Source: Prevotella sp. UBA6994 | GTDB taxonomy: Bacteria > Bacteroidota > Bacteroidia > Bacteroidales > Bacteroidaceae | Assembly: GCA_002449845.1 (NCBI GenBank) | Contig: DJXW01000026.1 | Span: 59,502 to 123,501 of the forward strand | DNA length: 64,000 nt | Direction: 5' to 3' | Shown: positions 38,591 through 47,427 of the stretch, in pieces | How the letters are laid out: each line of letters begins with the position of its first letter | How positions within the stretch are numbered: the stretch's first letter is position 1 | Notes under the pieces: model-generated | Databases searched by the model: none | What the model was told of the DNA's origin: nothing | The model's input: the letters and a program-made list of their open reading frames with translations, nothing else | Position numbers and translations under genes: made by a program

Positions 38591-38804
38591 TTGATTAATT
38601 GTCGATGTATAGTTCCTGGGTGTGAAATTATGTTTGTCAGTCGGCATCATAATCGTATGGTACTCATTTTTAAGGACTTAAACGAATGTCGATAACCCAA
38701 TGAAAATTTATTATTGCACATTGACATCAATTTCCACATTTTTTTATTATCTTTGCAAACGTAACTGTTTGATTATGAATAATCCCTTCTTGATATCAAG
38801 CAGG
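38591..38804 (+). promoter_or_regulatory. CRISPR leader with promoter
   Basis: A 214-bp AT-rich stretch without a gene between cas2 and the first repeat. A -7 element TATCTTTG lies at 38748-38755, about 50 bp before the first repeat; no well-spaced -33 box was found. The repeat ends in GAAAC on the + strand, so transcription away from cas2 is expected. Confidence 0.75.
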
Positions 38805-40970
38805 GGTATAATCGTACTAATATAGAATTGAAACAAAATCATCAAGTGTCTTATTCTCGTTACCTTCTTGGTATAATCGTACTAATATAGAATTGAAACT
38901 CGTATGGAAGGACAAATAGGCTGAATAAGGCAAAGGTATAATCGTACTAATATAGAATTGAAACTGATGTCAGACAGTATGAAGGACGCGTCTTCGTCCC
39001 AGGTATAATCGTACTAATATAGAATTGAAACCACGTTATGAGAGATTTTCAAGAGTTCATTTTTCAGGTATAATCGTACTAATATAGAATTGAAACAACG
39101 CAGGAGGGATAAGCCATGTACGAGATAATAGGTATAATCGTACTAATATAGAATTGAAACGATGCTCATGTACCGTTCTGCCGCTTTTTGGCAGGGTATA
39201 ATCGTACTAATATAGAATTGAAACGTCTTTAGTGTTTTGTTGCATGGGATAATATTTAGGTATAATCGTACTAATATAGAATTGAAACTTGGTTGTACGT
39301 ATTGCCCGTCGATGAGTCGCGGAGGTATAATCGTACTAATATAGAATTGAAACAAGGTATTATCGTCTGAGACATCAGGGTGATCAGGGTATAATCGTAC
39401 TAATATAGAATTGAAACACAAACTTGGTTGGGCAAGGGTGTATCGTAATTACGGTATAATCGTACTAATATAGAATTGAAACAGGTGATGTGGTATTGTT
39501 TTTCTTTTCTTCCATAGGTATAATCGTACTAATATAGAATTGAAACACAATCCTTGTGCAATCTGCCCCTCGTATTCCTCCAAGGTATAATCGTACTAAT
39601 ATAGAATTGAAACAGTGCCATCCGTGGCGATTGCATAGACGGGGTATGGTATAATCGTACTAATATAGAATTGAAACAGCAACTATTTGCATTATCCATT
39701 GACATTTGGAGTGGTATAATCGTACTAATATAGAATTGAAACAGAGTATTAGCAAGAGATTCAATCGTGCTAACCTTGGTATAATCGTACTAATATAGAA
39801 TTGAAACTGTTCCACTCACCTCCTTCCACGGCTCGTAGCCTCGGTATAATCGTACTAATATAGAATTGAAACAGCACTGGTTCGTGCAACTTATGTACCA
39901 GCTGGGTGGTATAATCGTACTAATATAGAATTGAAACGACGGACACGGCAAGAGCGTGCAGGGAGACGGCAAGGTATAATCGTACTAATATAGAATTGAA
40001 ACAATAGCAAGTACGGAGCGTTGCTTATCGAGATGAGGTATAATCGTACTAATATAGAATTGAAACTACAAAATTTAAGAACCAAAACATCTTTGAATGC
40101 GGTATAATCGTACTAATATAGAATTGAAACTAATTTTATTTTATTATAAACAAGCGTCTATTGCTTGGTATAATCGTACTAATATAGAATTGAAACTTAT
40201 GTCAAAAGTCCAATAAGCACCCATCTGAAAGGTATAATCGTACTAATATAGAATTGAAACGAGGTTAAGATTGCCCTTGAGCGTAGAAATATGAAGGTAT
40301 AATCGTACTAATATAGAATTGAAACAGATGATCATGTAGTAGATAGTATTCAATATTAATGGTATAATCGTACTAATATAGAATTGAAACTCCGCAAGTG
40401 TACGGATGACTTTGCGAAGATGGAGGGTATAATCGTACTAATATAGAATTGAAACTGTTGACCAGGTAACCGAGGCGCAGCGCATCGCCAGGTATAATCG
40501 TACTAATATAGAATTGAAACTGGAACAGCTCAGGCATGATGAACTTCGGTACCAACGGGTATAATCGTACTAATATAGAATTGAAACGCGTTATATAGAG
40601 GGTATGGCAGTTATAAGATGTTTAGGTATAATCGTACTAATATAGAATTGAAACAGGAGTTTAGTAAATTTATACACGGGCACAATTTAGGTATAATCGT
40701 ACTAATATAGAATTGAAACTGATGAAGATAACAACGGAAAAGCCATCTTCAAGCTAGGTATAATCGTACTAATATAGAATTGAAACGTGCGAAATAGACG
40801 AGGCGGTGAAACGTTGAGGCAGGTATAATCGTACTAATATAGAATTGAAACGCGGTTATCCTTATTCTTTAAGTGTGAATAAAGATGGTATAATCGTACT
40901 AATATAGAATTGAAACGACGTGGTGTTCATCGACGGCATACGCGACCTGTGGTATAATCGTACTAATATA
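38805..40970 (+). CRISPR. CRISPR array: 34 repeats, 33 spacers
   Basis: The 30-bp repeat starts GGTATAATCG and ends AATTGAAAC. I read 33 full-length copies with no variant and a 34th cut after 20 bases at 40951-40970. Spacers are 34-37 bp (mostly 34-35). Repeat ending ATTGAAAC is usual for Cas6-processed type I arrays. The repeat has little dyad symmetry. The leader is at the cas2 side, so the oldest spacers lie near 40950, where an IS982-family element abuts. No spacer matched other parts of the window by eye, which is not a thorough test. Confidence 0.99.
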
Positions 40971-42020
40971 ACGTGAGTTCGATTTAAGAGTTCAGCGGAA
41001 TAAGTCTGCTTTTGTCAATGATTTCGATGTTCATCTGTGGCTTCTTTGGCAAGAGGTTGTAGGCAATGAGGCTAGCGATGAGATTCGTCACGAAGTTGTC
41101 GACCGAACGATGTCTGGTGTGTTCAATCTGGCAGACGTTCTTGAGCTCATCATTGACCGTTTCAATGACAGATCTTTTCCTAAGCATGAGTTTTTCCTTC
41201 AGAAGCATGAGCGAGTTCTTCATGTTCTTCTTGATCTTGGTGACGAGGTGCAGGTCATCCACAAAGAGCATCTCAAAGAGGTCTTGGCTGATATATCCCC
41301 TGTCGGCGAAGAGTTTCCCGAAGAGCTTCTCCGTGAAGCGTTTGTCCTTCAGCGGTGCCCGGTCGTCTACATTCCCCGGCGTAAGCTGCCACTGGATAAT
41401 CTCCCCCTTGTCGTTGATGACCAGATGCAGCTTGAATCCATAGAACCAGCCCATGGTACACTTCCCCTTGGCAGCCCATCCCTTCATGGTCTTGTGCTGC
41501 TTCTCCCGCTTGATGTGGCATGATACCAGAGGAGTGGAGTCGATGATGGATATGCCCGTGCACTTGCCAAGAGCGCAAGTCTGGAGGAAGAGCAACAGAT
41601 GCAGCCCCACCTGAGCCTGACGCTCCACGAAGCGGTTGTATGAGACGGTATGCGGGAATTCTTTCCTCATGTGCTGGCAGACATAGCCAAGGTAGAATGA
41701 TTTCAGGTCGCGGAAATGGTGCGTATGGAACAACAACAGTATGGTCATTATCTCGCTGTCGGACATGCGGCTCGGACGGTTACGATGGCGCTTGCCGGGG
41801 GCCTGAATAGTATGTTTTTTCAACTTTGGGGCGAAATATTTGCAGAATTTTTCGCTCTGCTCAACAACACGTCGTCGAGAATACAGAAAATTTCTATTAA
41901 ATTTGTAGTCGTCATGGGAATGGGTATTAATTCGTAACTATTTGATTATCACCTATAAAGTTACTAAAAATATTCCATTCCCACAACTTTTTCAACACTT
42001 TTCTTACATCGAACTCACGT
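40971..42020 (-). mobile_element. IS982-family insertion sequence (1050 bp)
   Basis: The ends are inverted repeats matching 18 of 19 bases, starting ACGTGAGTTCGAT. A 7-bp flanking duplication with one mismatch (TAATATA at 40964-40970, TATTATA at 42021-42027) supports the boundaries; IS982 elements make duplications of about this size. The left end sits inside the terminal CRISPR repeat. The only gene is the transposase on the - strand. Confidence 0.88.
40984..41915 (-). pseudogene. IS982-family transposase, N terminus in a different frame
   Basis: The main frame (40984 up to about 41830) encodes a DDE transposase of the IS982 type: KMSDSEI-like RMSDSEIMTILLLF, ISIIDSTPL, GFKLHLVINDKGEI, FADRGYIS, KRSVIETVNDELK. 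The likely true start, ATG at 41915 (MTTTNLIEIFCILDD), is in the frame one base off. The frames would join as ...LLSRAKKFCKYFAPKLKKH if a run of five A's (near 41850) had six, or if ribosomes slip -1 there. So it is either a one-base-deletion pseudogene or a frameshifted gene. Confidence 0.7.
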
Positions 42021-42032
42021 TATTATAGGCTC

Positions 42033-42422
42033 TCATTCTTGGCAAAGATGTTCTTCCAGAAACTCTGCCGCGTCTGAAACACAAAGGGGACATTCTCGCA
42101 ATACCACTTTCGTTCCGACACCTTTCAACTGTTTACATTGTGTTGCTCCGTTTTTCTCTTGGAACCTGGACATGATCTGACGCATTTGCTTCATGGACTT
42201 CACCTTGTCCTTGTTGACTAAACCAAGGACAACGCCTGCACCCACGAGTGCGCCACAGGTTCCTTCCATGTTTCCCATGCCACCGCCAAAGGCTCCAGCA
42301 ATGTTCATGGCTTCGACTTCGCTGATTCCTGCAATGTCTGCGTAGGTGTGCAGGACAGCTTGGGCGCAATTGTGACTGTTGCAGCGTTTCTTCTCAGCTG
42401 CTATATGTTTTCTTGTTTCCAT
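42033..42422 (-). CDS. C_GCAxxG_C_C family protein
   Basis: 129 residues with the family pattern: CNSHNCAQAVL, GAFGGGMGNMEGTCGALVGA, then Cys residues near the C terminus (CKQLKG, RECPLCVSDAAEF). This family is thought to bind a redox cofactor or metal; activity unknown. Its stop lies only 13 bp from the IS edge, so the gene is intact but its downstream flank was altered. It follows the PPOX-fold gene by 9 bp and is likely in its operon. Confidence 0.85.
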   Translation of the reverse strand: METRKHIAAEKKRCNSHNCAQAVLHTYADIAGISEVEAMNIAGAFGGGMGNMEGTCGALVGAGVVLGLVNKDKVKSMKQMRQIMSRFQEKNGATQCKQLKGVGTKVVLRECPLCVSDAAEFLEEHLCQE

Positions 42423-42431
42423 TTTGTTTGT

Positions 42432-43088
42432 TTATTCGTTACCATTCTTTTTTCCTTCGTCCGTCACGACTCGGTCATCTTCGAGCAAGCTCGGATGGTT
42501 CTCGCTGCTCCGTCCTTTCATTTCTTCACCCTGCTTGTCATACTGCTTACGCTTACCTGTTGGAGGCTCAGTCAAAGTTATCTTTACCACAGCTGTCCGA
42601 TCCAGACTGCGTTCAATGGCAGCATCGAAAGCATCCATGTGATGAGGTAGAAAACGCTGGCAGATAAGCCTAAGAGCCTCTATCTTCTCTGCTTTATCCG
42701 TAACTACTTCGGCTATACCTACTGCCATTGCTGATTTATATTGGAGCGTAAAACTGTTGTCTTTAGGGCCAACAGTAGGAGTGCATTTAGTTACGGCAGA
42801 CAATGCCACCCTAGGATTTTGGGCTATGCAGTCCATCTTTTCACCTTCCATGGCTCCATGGAAATAGAAGGTCTTTTCATCTTTACGTGCTAATGACAAG
42901 GGCACACCATAAGGGCTTCCGTCTGGTCTGGTGAAACTGACGGTAATAAATGGGGCTTTGTCTATCACCTCAAGAGCGAAGTCCGAATCCATTTGGCGAC
43001 TCACCTTTCTCATTTTCGGCTTGGCATAGCCCGAATATGATTGGTTCTGCTCTCCCTGCTCGTTCGGTTCTCTGTTTGCTTTTCTCAT
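42432..43088 (-). CDS. Pyridoxamine 5'-phosphate oxidase-fold flavoprotein
   Basis: 218 residues if started at 43088; MRKVSRQMDSD at 43013 matches the usual family start and may be the real one. The split-barrel is visible in APFITVSFTRPDGSPYGVPLSLA, FYFHGAMEGEKMDCI and NPRVALSAV. Related proteins bind FMN, F420 or heme and include nitroimidazole-resistance NimA-like enzymes. The charged C-terminal tail (about 30 residues) is unusual. Likely one operon with the C_GCAxxG_C_C gene. Confidence 0.82.
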   Translation of the reverse strand: MRKANREPNEQGEQNQSYSGYAKPKMRKVSRQMDSDFALEVIDKAPFITVSFTRPDGSPYGVPLSLARKDEKTFYFHGAMEGEKMDCIAQNPRVALSAVTKCTPTVGPKDNSFTLQYKSAMAVGIAEVVTDKAEKIEALRLICQRFLPHHMDAFDAAIERSLDRTAVVKITLTEPPTGKRKQYDKQGEEMKGRSSENHPSLLEDDRVVTDEGKKNGNE

Positions 43089-43098
43089 ATAATCACTA

Positions 43099-43353
43099 TT
43101 AGTTCCATGATAGCATTGTTTCTAATCGTTCCACCGCTTGGGTTATATCTTCTTGAAACCGCTTGTGGTCTCTCAGGAAGTCTGCCCGACCACAGGAAAT
43201 GTTTTCATACAGTTCCCGATTCATATCATCAACGTATGACGCGATGGCATATTCTATGTCATCCTTCTGCCAGTCGAGTGAGGAATGGATATAGACATTC
43301 CTTTTTTGATGCAGGAAGCTGTATGCGGTCTCTATGCTGTCTTTGGTTATCAT
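43099..43353 (-). CDS. Small hypothetical protein coupled to DUF4250 gene
   Basis: 84 residues from MITKDSIETAYSFLHQK. No family recognised; predicted mostly helical and acidic. The start is fixed by a 4-base overlap (ATGA) with the end of the DUF4250 gene upstream; the longer reading from 43461 only shadows that gene. Confidence 0.7.
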   Translation of the reverse strand: MITKDSIETAYSFLHQKRNVYIHSSLDWQKDDIEYAIASYVDDMNRELYENISCGRADFLRDHKRFQEDITQAVERLETMLSWN

Positions 43354-43550
43354 GCGTCGTAGCCTATAGGACGGAACTGTTTCTGCTGCTCGCTCCACAC
43401 ATAGCCTTTCTCCAGCAGATAGTCCTTTATCTCCTGTGGGTCTCTGCTGAAGGCGTAGCACAGGGACTTCAGCGTATCAAACTCCTCGTCTCGAAGAAGC
43501 ATGTTGATACTTGATACCAAAATGGCGGGGTCTTTAGGCAGATAGTCCAT
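43350..43550 (-). CDS. DUF4250 domain protein
   Basis: 66 residues starting MDYLPKDPAILVSSINMLLRDE, the recognisable DUF4250 pattern (PKDPAIL...LRD..., then GY.W.E...QF). Function unknown. First gene of a small - strand operon with the 84-residue protein. A -7 box (TAACTTTG on the - strand) lies at 43582-43589. Confidence 0.82.
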   Translation of the reverse strand: MDYLPKDPAILVSSINMLLRDEEFDTLKSLCYAFSRDPQEIKDYLLEKGYVWSEQQKQFRPIGYDA

Positions 43551-43887
43551 TGTATGAATTAAATGTTGTTGTAATCGTGTGCAAAGTTACGATTAAATGA
43601 GCGAAATGAAAAGGAAAGCATGTTTTTCTTTTCATGTCCGAGTGAAAGTAACTTATTTAAAGTTTCTCATTTCTACGGAATGATGAGGATTGTTTGCTAA
43701 CTTTGCATCTAAGTTAATAAAAATTACCTATGAAGAAAATCATGATAGTGGTATGTGATTTGTTTAGACCAATCAGCTTTTTTTTATCAAAAAGTGCGAC
43801 AAAATTTTGTTTGGATTTTCTTGCAAAATAGAATTGAGAAAGCGGAATAATGGGTTAAAACGGACGAAAAACCATGTTTTTCCACGT

Positions 43888-43963
43888 AACATATATAGTT
43901 ATTGGTGTAACTATATACTTTACGAGCGTAATGATATATGTTAGCGAGCTAACTATATATGTT
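43888..43963. repeat. Dispersed palindromic repeat, second copy
   Basis: Arms 43888-43901 and 43950-43963 (AACATATATAGTTA and its complement) are perfect over 14 bp. Between them 43908-43931 is identical to 29393-29416. The right part also matches 58655-58671. Confidence 0.85.
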
Positions 43964-44078
43964 ATGAATGCCAGAAAAATGGCTTTTTTGAGGTGAAATT
44001 ATGGAGTTTTATTCAATTTTTAGTAGTTATGATTTTGTAAATGGTTGATAATGAGCGGTTTAATAAACTTTTTAAATT

Positions 44079-44123
44079 CGGGCATTTTTTTGACCAAGTA
44101 TCAACTCGTTTAAAAAATGCCCG
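44079..44123. terminator. Hairpin terminator after the GNAT gene
   Basis: Perfect 12-bp stem CGGGCATTTTTT (44079-44090) with 44112-44123, 21-base loop. A/T runs sit on both sides. It lies 46 bp after the - strand GNAT stop. Confidence 0.65.
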
Positions 44124-44169
44124 TATTTTAGGGGGTAAATTCAGAATTTACAGGACAAAGTTTGTTTAA

Positions 44170-44736
44170 TCAAAGTACCAAGTGTTTCATCGGATGGCCA
44201 CCCCAAACGTTATCATCCATGTATCGGAAGCCGACAGAGGTGTAAAGTGTTTCTCCTGCGGGATTACCCTTGTCAACCAAAAGACCTACGTAGGGTAAGC
44301 CCATGCTGTCAGCACGTTTCTTCGTTGCCTCCAGAAGTCGTCTGGCTATTCCTTGACGGCGATAATCCGGCAATACGGCTAATGAGTCGAGATAGAGTTC
44401 TCCAGCTTGTGTCTCATCATCCATACCAGTATGGTCTTTGCCGAGAAACATCTTTGCCGACTCAATAAAAGCCTTGCGGAGTGTGTGCAACTGTCCTCCA
44501 TCGTAACTCACGGCGATACCTACGATGTTTTTGCCAACCATTGCAACCAACGTATTCTTGTAGCTGTATTGCGAATCCACACGCTCCACCAGACAAGTCA
44601 TCATCCTATGAAAATCGGTGAGTCCATGTCCGTCGCCACAGAAATAAAGACAACACTCGTCGGTCATTGCCATCATAATCAGTTGTGCGATGTCTGCTGC
44701 TTGCTCCCTTGTTGCCGGTAGTATCTGAATCTTCAT
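44170..44736 (-). CDS. GNAT-family N-acetyltransferase
   Basis: 188 residues from MKIQILPATREQAADIAQL (ATG 44748 adds four residues). The acetyl-CoA binding motif is clear: LYLDSLAVLPDYRRQGIARRLLEATKKRADSMG, ending with GNPAGETLYTSVGFRYMD. Substrate unknown. Single-gene unit; a -7 box (TAACTTTG on the - strand) is at 44759-44766. Confidence 0.88.
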   Translation of the reverse strand: MKIQILPATREQAADIAQLIMMAMTDECCLYFCGDGHGLTDFHRMMTCLVERVDSQYSYKNTLVAMVGKNIVGIAVSYDGGQLHTLRKAFIESAKMFLGKDHTGMDDETQAGELYLDSLAVLPDYRRQGIARRLLEATKKRADSMGLPYVGLLVDKGNPAGETLYTSVGFRYMDDNVWGGHPMKHLVL

Positions 44737-44853
44737 GAAATATGCCAAATGTTTGCTGCAAAGTTAGTGAAAAAATGGCAAAATGTTTAATCATGCAACT
44801 TTTTATATCGCCATTTCGTCTAAGAAACAGAAACTTTTAAAAAGGAAACGAAT

Positions 44854-45171
44854 ATGTTACTATCAACAACCCAACAGATTGAAGGTCATCCCATCCGTGA
44901 ATATAAAGGTGTGGTGACAGGTGAGACCATTATTGGTGCAAACTTTTTTAAGGATTTTTTTGCTGGCATCCGCGACATTGTTGGTGGACGTTCTGGCAGT
45001 TACGAAAAGGTATTGCGTGAAGCTAAGGACACTTCTATGAAAGAAATGATGGAACGTGCCCAAGCAATGGGAGCAAATGCCATTGTCGGTATCGACATTG
45101 ATTATGAAACTATCGGTGAGGCCAATTCAATGCTGATGGTTGCCACCAGTGGAACGGCTGTAGTGATATAA
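44854..45171 (+). CDS. YbjQ/DUF74 family protein
   Basis: 105 residues. The family signature is seen in GVVTGETIIGANFFKDFFAGIRDIVGGRSGSYE and MGANAIVGIDIDYE. YbjQ-type proteins form pentameric rings and have been called heavy-metal-binding; real function unknown. Monocistronic, followed by a two-way terminator. Confidence 0.92.
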   Translation: MLLSTTQQIEGHPIREYKGVVTGETIIGANFFKDFFAGIRDIVGGRSGSYEKVLREAKDTSMKEMMERAQAMGANAIVGIDIDYETIGEANSMLMVATSGTAVVI

Positions 45172-45188
45172 ACCAATTAAAAATAACA

Positions 45189-45222
45189 AAAGAAATAGGT
45201 ACCATCAGATACCTATTTCTTT
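45189..45222. terminator. Bidirectional terminator between convergent genes
   Basis: 13-bp perfect stem (45189-45201 with 45210-45222), 8-base loop, A-run on the left arm and T-run on the right. Confidence 0.85.
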
Positions 45223-45240
45223 TTTCGTTTTCGCCCTTTT

Positions 45241-46383
45241 TTATTTTAAGTTCTTGTTGAAAAAGTCTGCCAGTTTATCCCAAGGAATGAGATTTTTGGA
45301 TTCTCCTTTGCCTTCGAGTTCAGTATAGCCACCATCATAGAGATCACAGTGAGTGGCATTCGGAATAATCAGGAGTTCCTTATTCTCTGGATTAGGATTA
45401 GGTTTGCCAACAACACGATAACCCTCTGCCTTGCCTTCTACCATATATTTATAGGCAGCCTCGCCAAAATAGCGTGAATGGGCTTTCTCGCCGTGCATCA
45501 CGAGCACAGCAGAACGAATCTCGTTGATATAATAGAGGAAACGACTATTGGCAAAAGCCTGAGTGCCGATGATGCGCCAACCATCATTCGAGTTGCCACT
45601 GCGCTTGTGGTAGCCACGTGGGGTGATGTAATAATCGTAGTAGTCTTTTACAAACTGGGGAGCATCAGCAGGTAAGGGATTCACTACGCCACCAGCCATT
45701 GCATTTGGGTTTGAGAGACGTTGTTTTGCCAAAGTCTCACGTGCCTGATGGCGCGCCTCCTCATTGTCATCACTGTCGAAATAGCCATTACCACTGACAC
45801 GTGTCATGTCATACATCGTACTGGCTACAGTAGCCTTGATACGTGTGTCAGCTGCTGCCGCATTGAGTGCGATACCTCCCCATCCGCAAATGCCGATGAT
45901 ACCAATCTTTTCAGCATCCACATTCTCCTGCTTTGAGAGGAAGTCAACAGCAGCCATGAAATCTTCGGTATTGATGTCGGGCGAAGCAGTACGACGGGGT
46001 TCACCACTGCTCTCGCCAGTATATGAAGGATCGAAAGCCAACGCTACAAAACCACGTTCAGCCATCCGCATAGCATAGAGTCCGCTTGATTGTTCCTTTG
46101 AAGCTCCGAAAGGACCTGAAACAGCTATTGCCGCCATCTTTTCTCCATTCTCTTTGGTGTAAGAGGCAGGTGTGTACAAATCAGCTGCCAAAGTCAGTCC
46201 ATACTGTGTTTCGAACGTCACCTTCTGGTGATTCACCTTCTCACTCAGTGGGAATACCTTGTCCCACTCTTGCGTTAATTGCAAATCCTGTTTCATGTTG
46301 TTATTTGAATTTTGTTGGTTACCATTGTTACACGCTGTCATCAATCCCAATGCCAGCATTGTTGTCAAAATTGTTTTCTTCAT
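45241..46383 (-). CDS. Alpha/beta-hydrolase lipoprotein with Cys nucleophile
   Basis: 380 residues. Lipoprotein signal (GLMTACNN) then a serine-hydrolase-like fold related to dienelactone hydrolase. The nucleophile elbow reads IIGICGWGG, so cysteine replaces serine, as in dienelactone hydrolases. Catalytic His is probably in NATHCDLYDGG near the C terminus and the acid in VMHGEKAHS or nearby. Substrate unknown. It lies 17 bp downstream of an AraC regulator on the same strand, which probably controls it. Confidence 0.82.
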   Translation of the reverse strand: MKKTILTTMLALGLMTACNNGNQQNSNNNMKQDLQLTQEWDKVFPLSEKVNHQKVTFETQYGLTLAADLYTPASYTKENGEKMAAIAVSGPFGASKEQSSGLYAMRMAERGFVALAFDPSYTGESSGEPRRTASPDINTEDFMAAVDFLSKQENVDAEKIGIIGICGWGGIALNAAAADTRIKATVASTMYDMTRVSGNGYFDSDDNEEARHQARETLAKQRLSNPNAMAGGVVNPLPADAPQFVKDYYDYYITPRGYHKRSGNSNDGWRIIGTQAFANSRFLYYINEIRSAVLVMHGEKAHSRYFGEAAYKYMVEGKAEGYRVVGKPNPNPENKELLIIPNATHCDLYDGGYTELEGKGESKNLIPWDKLADFFNKNLK

Positions 46384-46400
46384 TTGATATATTTTTAAAA

Positions 46401-47297
46401 TTAGGCAGTTTGTCTGTATTCAGAAGGTGTCTGTCCGGTATGAGCTTTAAACAGACGTGTAAAGTGGCTCACGCTGCTAAAGCCAAGATGCTCGCTGATG
46501 ATGGTGATGGAGGTGTCAGTGCCACGAAGCTCATGCTTGGCTTTGGCGATGATTTTGCCTGTGATAAAGTCTTTGGCTGTACTCCCCAACTCCTTACGTA
46601 TCAAGTCGCCAAAGTAGTTGGCAGAGAGACACAGTTCGCTGGCGCACCAGCCTACGGTGGGCTGACCTTTCAGTATCACCTGGTCACTCGCTAAATAATC
46701 GTCCACCAAACGCTCGAAGCGGCTGATGAGCGAAGAGTTTACCTTGTGCCGGGTAATAAACTGACGGTCATAGAAACGCAGGCAATAATCCAATACCAAC
46801 TGTACATAGACTGTGAGCAACTGTGAGGAATGTTTGTCGATGGCGTGTTCCAACTCGTTTGTGATATGCTGGAAGGTGTCTTCGATGGTCCGCCGTTCGT
46901 CATCTGATACATGCAATGCCTCGCGCTGGTCATAGCCGAAGAAACCATACTCGCGGATGCGTTCTGCGAGAGGTGTGCCAAACAGCAAATCAGGATGAAA
47001 CAGCAAGGCTTTCCAACTACTATGCTCGCCTTTGATAAACTCTGTTGTCACCACCTGTCCTGGTGCCATCGTAACGATGCTGCCAGCCTGATAGTCGTAC
47101 TGTTCACGACCATAGCGCAGACGACAGCCTACGCCTTGTTTCAAGAATACGGCATAGAGCCCATATTTCACCGTCTGTGTCAATTGGCTTGCGGCAGGGG
47201 CATAATCCTTCACTTCAACCACTGTCACCAAAGGATGTTTGGTTTCTGCTCCAAACATTTGGTTATACTGTTCTATCGTCTCAATCTTCTGAATCAT
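46401..47297 (-). CDS. AraC-family transcriptional regulator (first)
   Basis: 298 residues. N-terminal cupin-like sensor (residues about 20-130) and C-terminal double HTH (LCLSANYFGDLIRKELG; ISEHLGFSSVSHFTRLFKAHTGQTPSEYRQ). A -7 box (TACCTTTG on the - strand) lies at 47324-47331. Adjacent to and upstream of the alpha/beta hydrolase, its probable target. Clearly a paralogue of the next regulator. Confidence 0.92.
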   Translation of the reverse strand: MIQKIETIEQYNQMFGAETKHPLVTVVEVKDYAPAASQLTQTVKYGLYAVFLKQGVGCRLRYGREQYDYQAGSIVTMAPGQVVTTEFIKGEHSSWKALLFHPDLLFGTPLAERIREYGFFGYDQREALHVSDDERRTIEDTFQHITNELEHAIDKHSSQLLTVYVQLVLDYCLRFYDRQFITRHKVNSSLISRFERLVDDYLASDQVILKGQPTVGWCASELCLSANYFGDLIRKELGSTAKDFITGKIIAKAKHELRGTDTSITIISEHLGFSSVSHFTRLFKAHTGQTPSEYRQTA

Positions 47298-47427
47298 GGT
47301 GCAATGAGGTGTTTAAGTGAGTGCAAAGGTACAACTATTTCGCCGTTTCGCATTTGCATATTTTACGGATTCACTTTGCATTTTTACGGAAAATAGATGG
47401 AAGGAGCAAAATAGCCCCGAAACTGTT

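Larger units (their letters stand above)
43551..44169. other. Intergenic region with repeat hairpins and a possible gene remnant
   Basis: It holds the -7 box for the DUF4250 operon (43582-43589, - strand), a + strand -7 box TAACTTTG (43698-43705), a dispersed palindrome (43888-43963) and a terminator hairpin (44079-44123). A 33-residue frame at 43730-43831 beginning MKKIMIVVC follows the + strand box, and could be the cut start of a lost exported protein; this is weak. Confidence 0.55.

Noticed and set aside
38649..38657. ATAATCGTA in the leader matching 9 bases of the CRISPR repeat
   Set aside because: Too short to call a degenerate repeat or anti-repeat in AT-rich DNA.
39143..40555. Open frames across the CRISPR array on the - strand (FQFYISTIIP / NSILVRLY repeats)
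   Set aside because: They are translations of the repeats and spacers, not genes.
40984..41523. + strand frames over the IS transposase
   Set aside because: Antisense shadows of the transposase with no family features.
43730..43831. 33-residue frame MKKIMIVVC... after a -7 box
   Set aside because: Could be a lost gene's start, but too short and without support to list as a gene; only mentioned in the intergenic entry.
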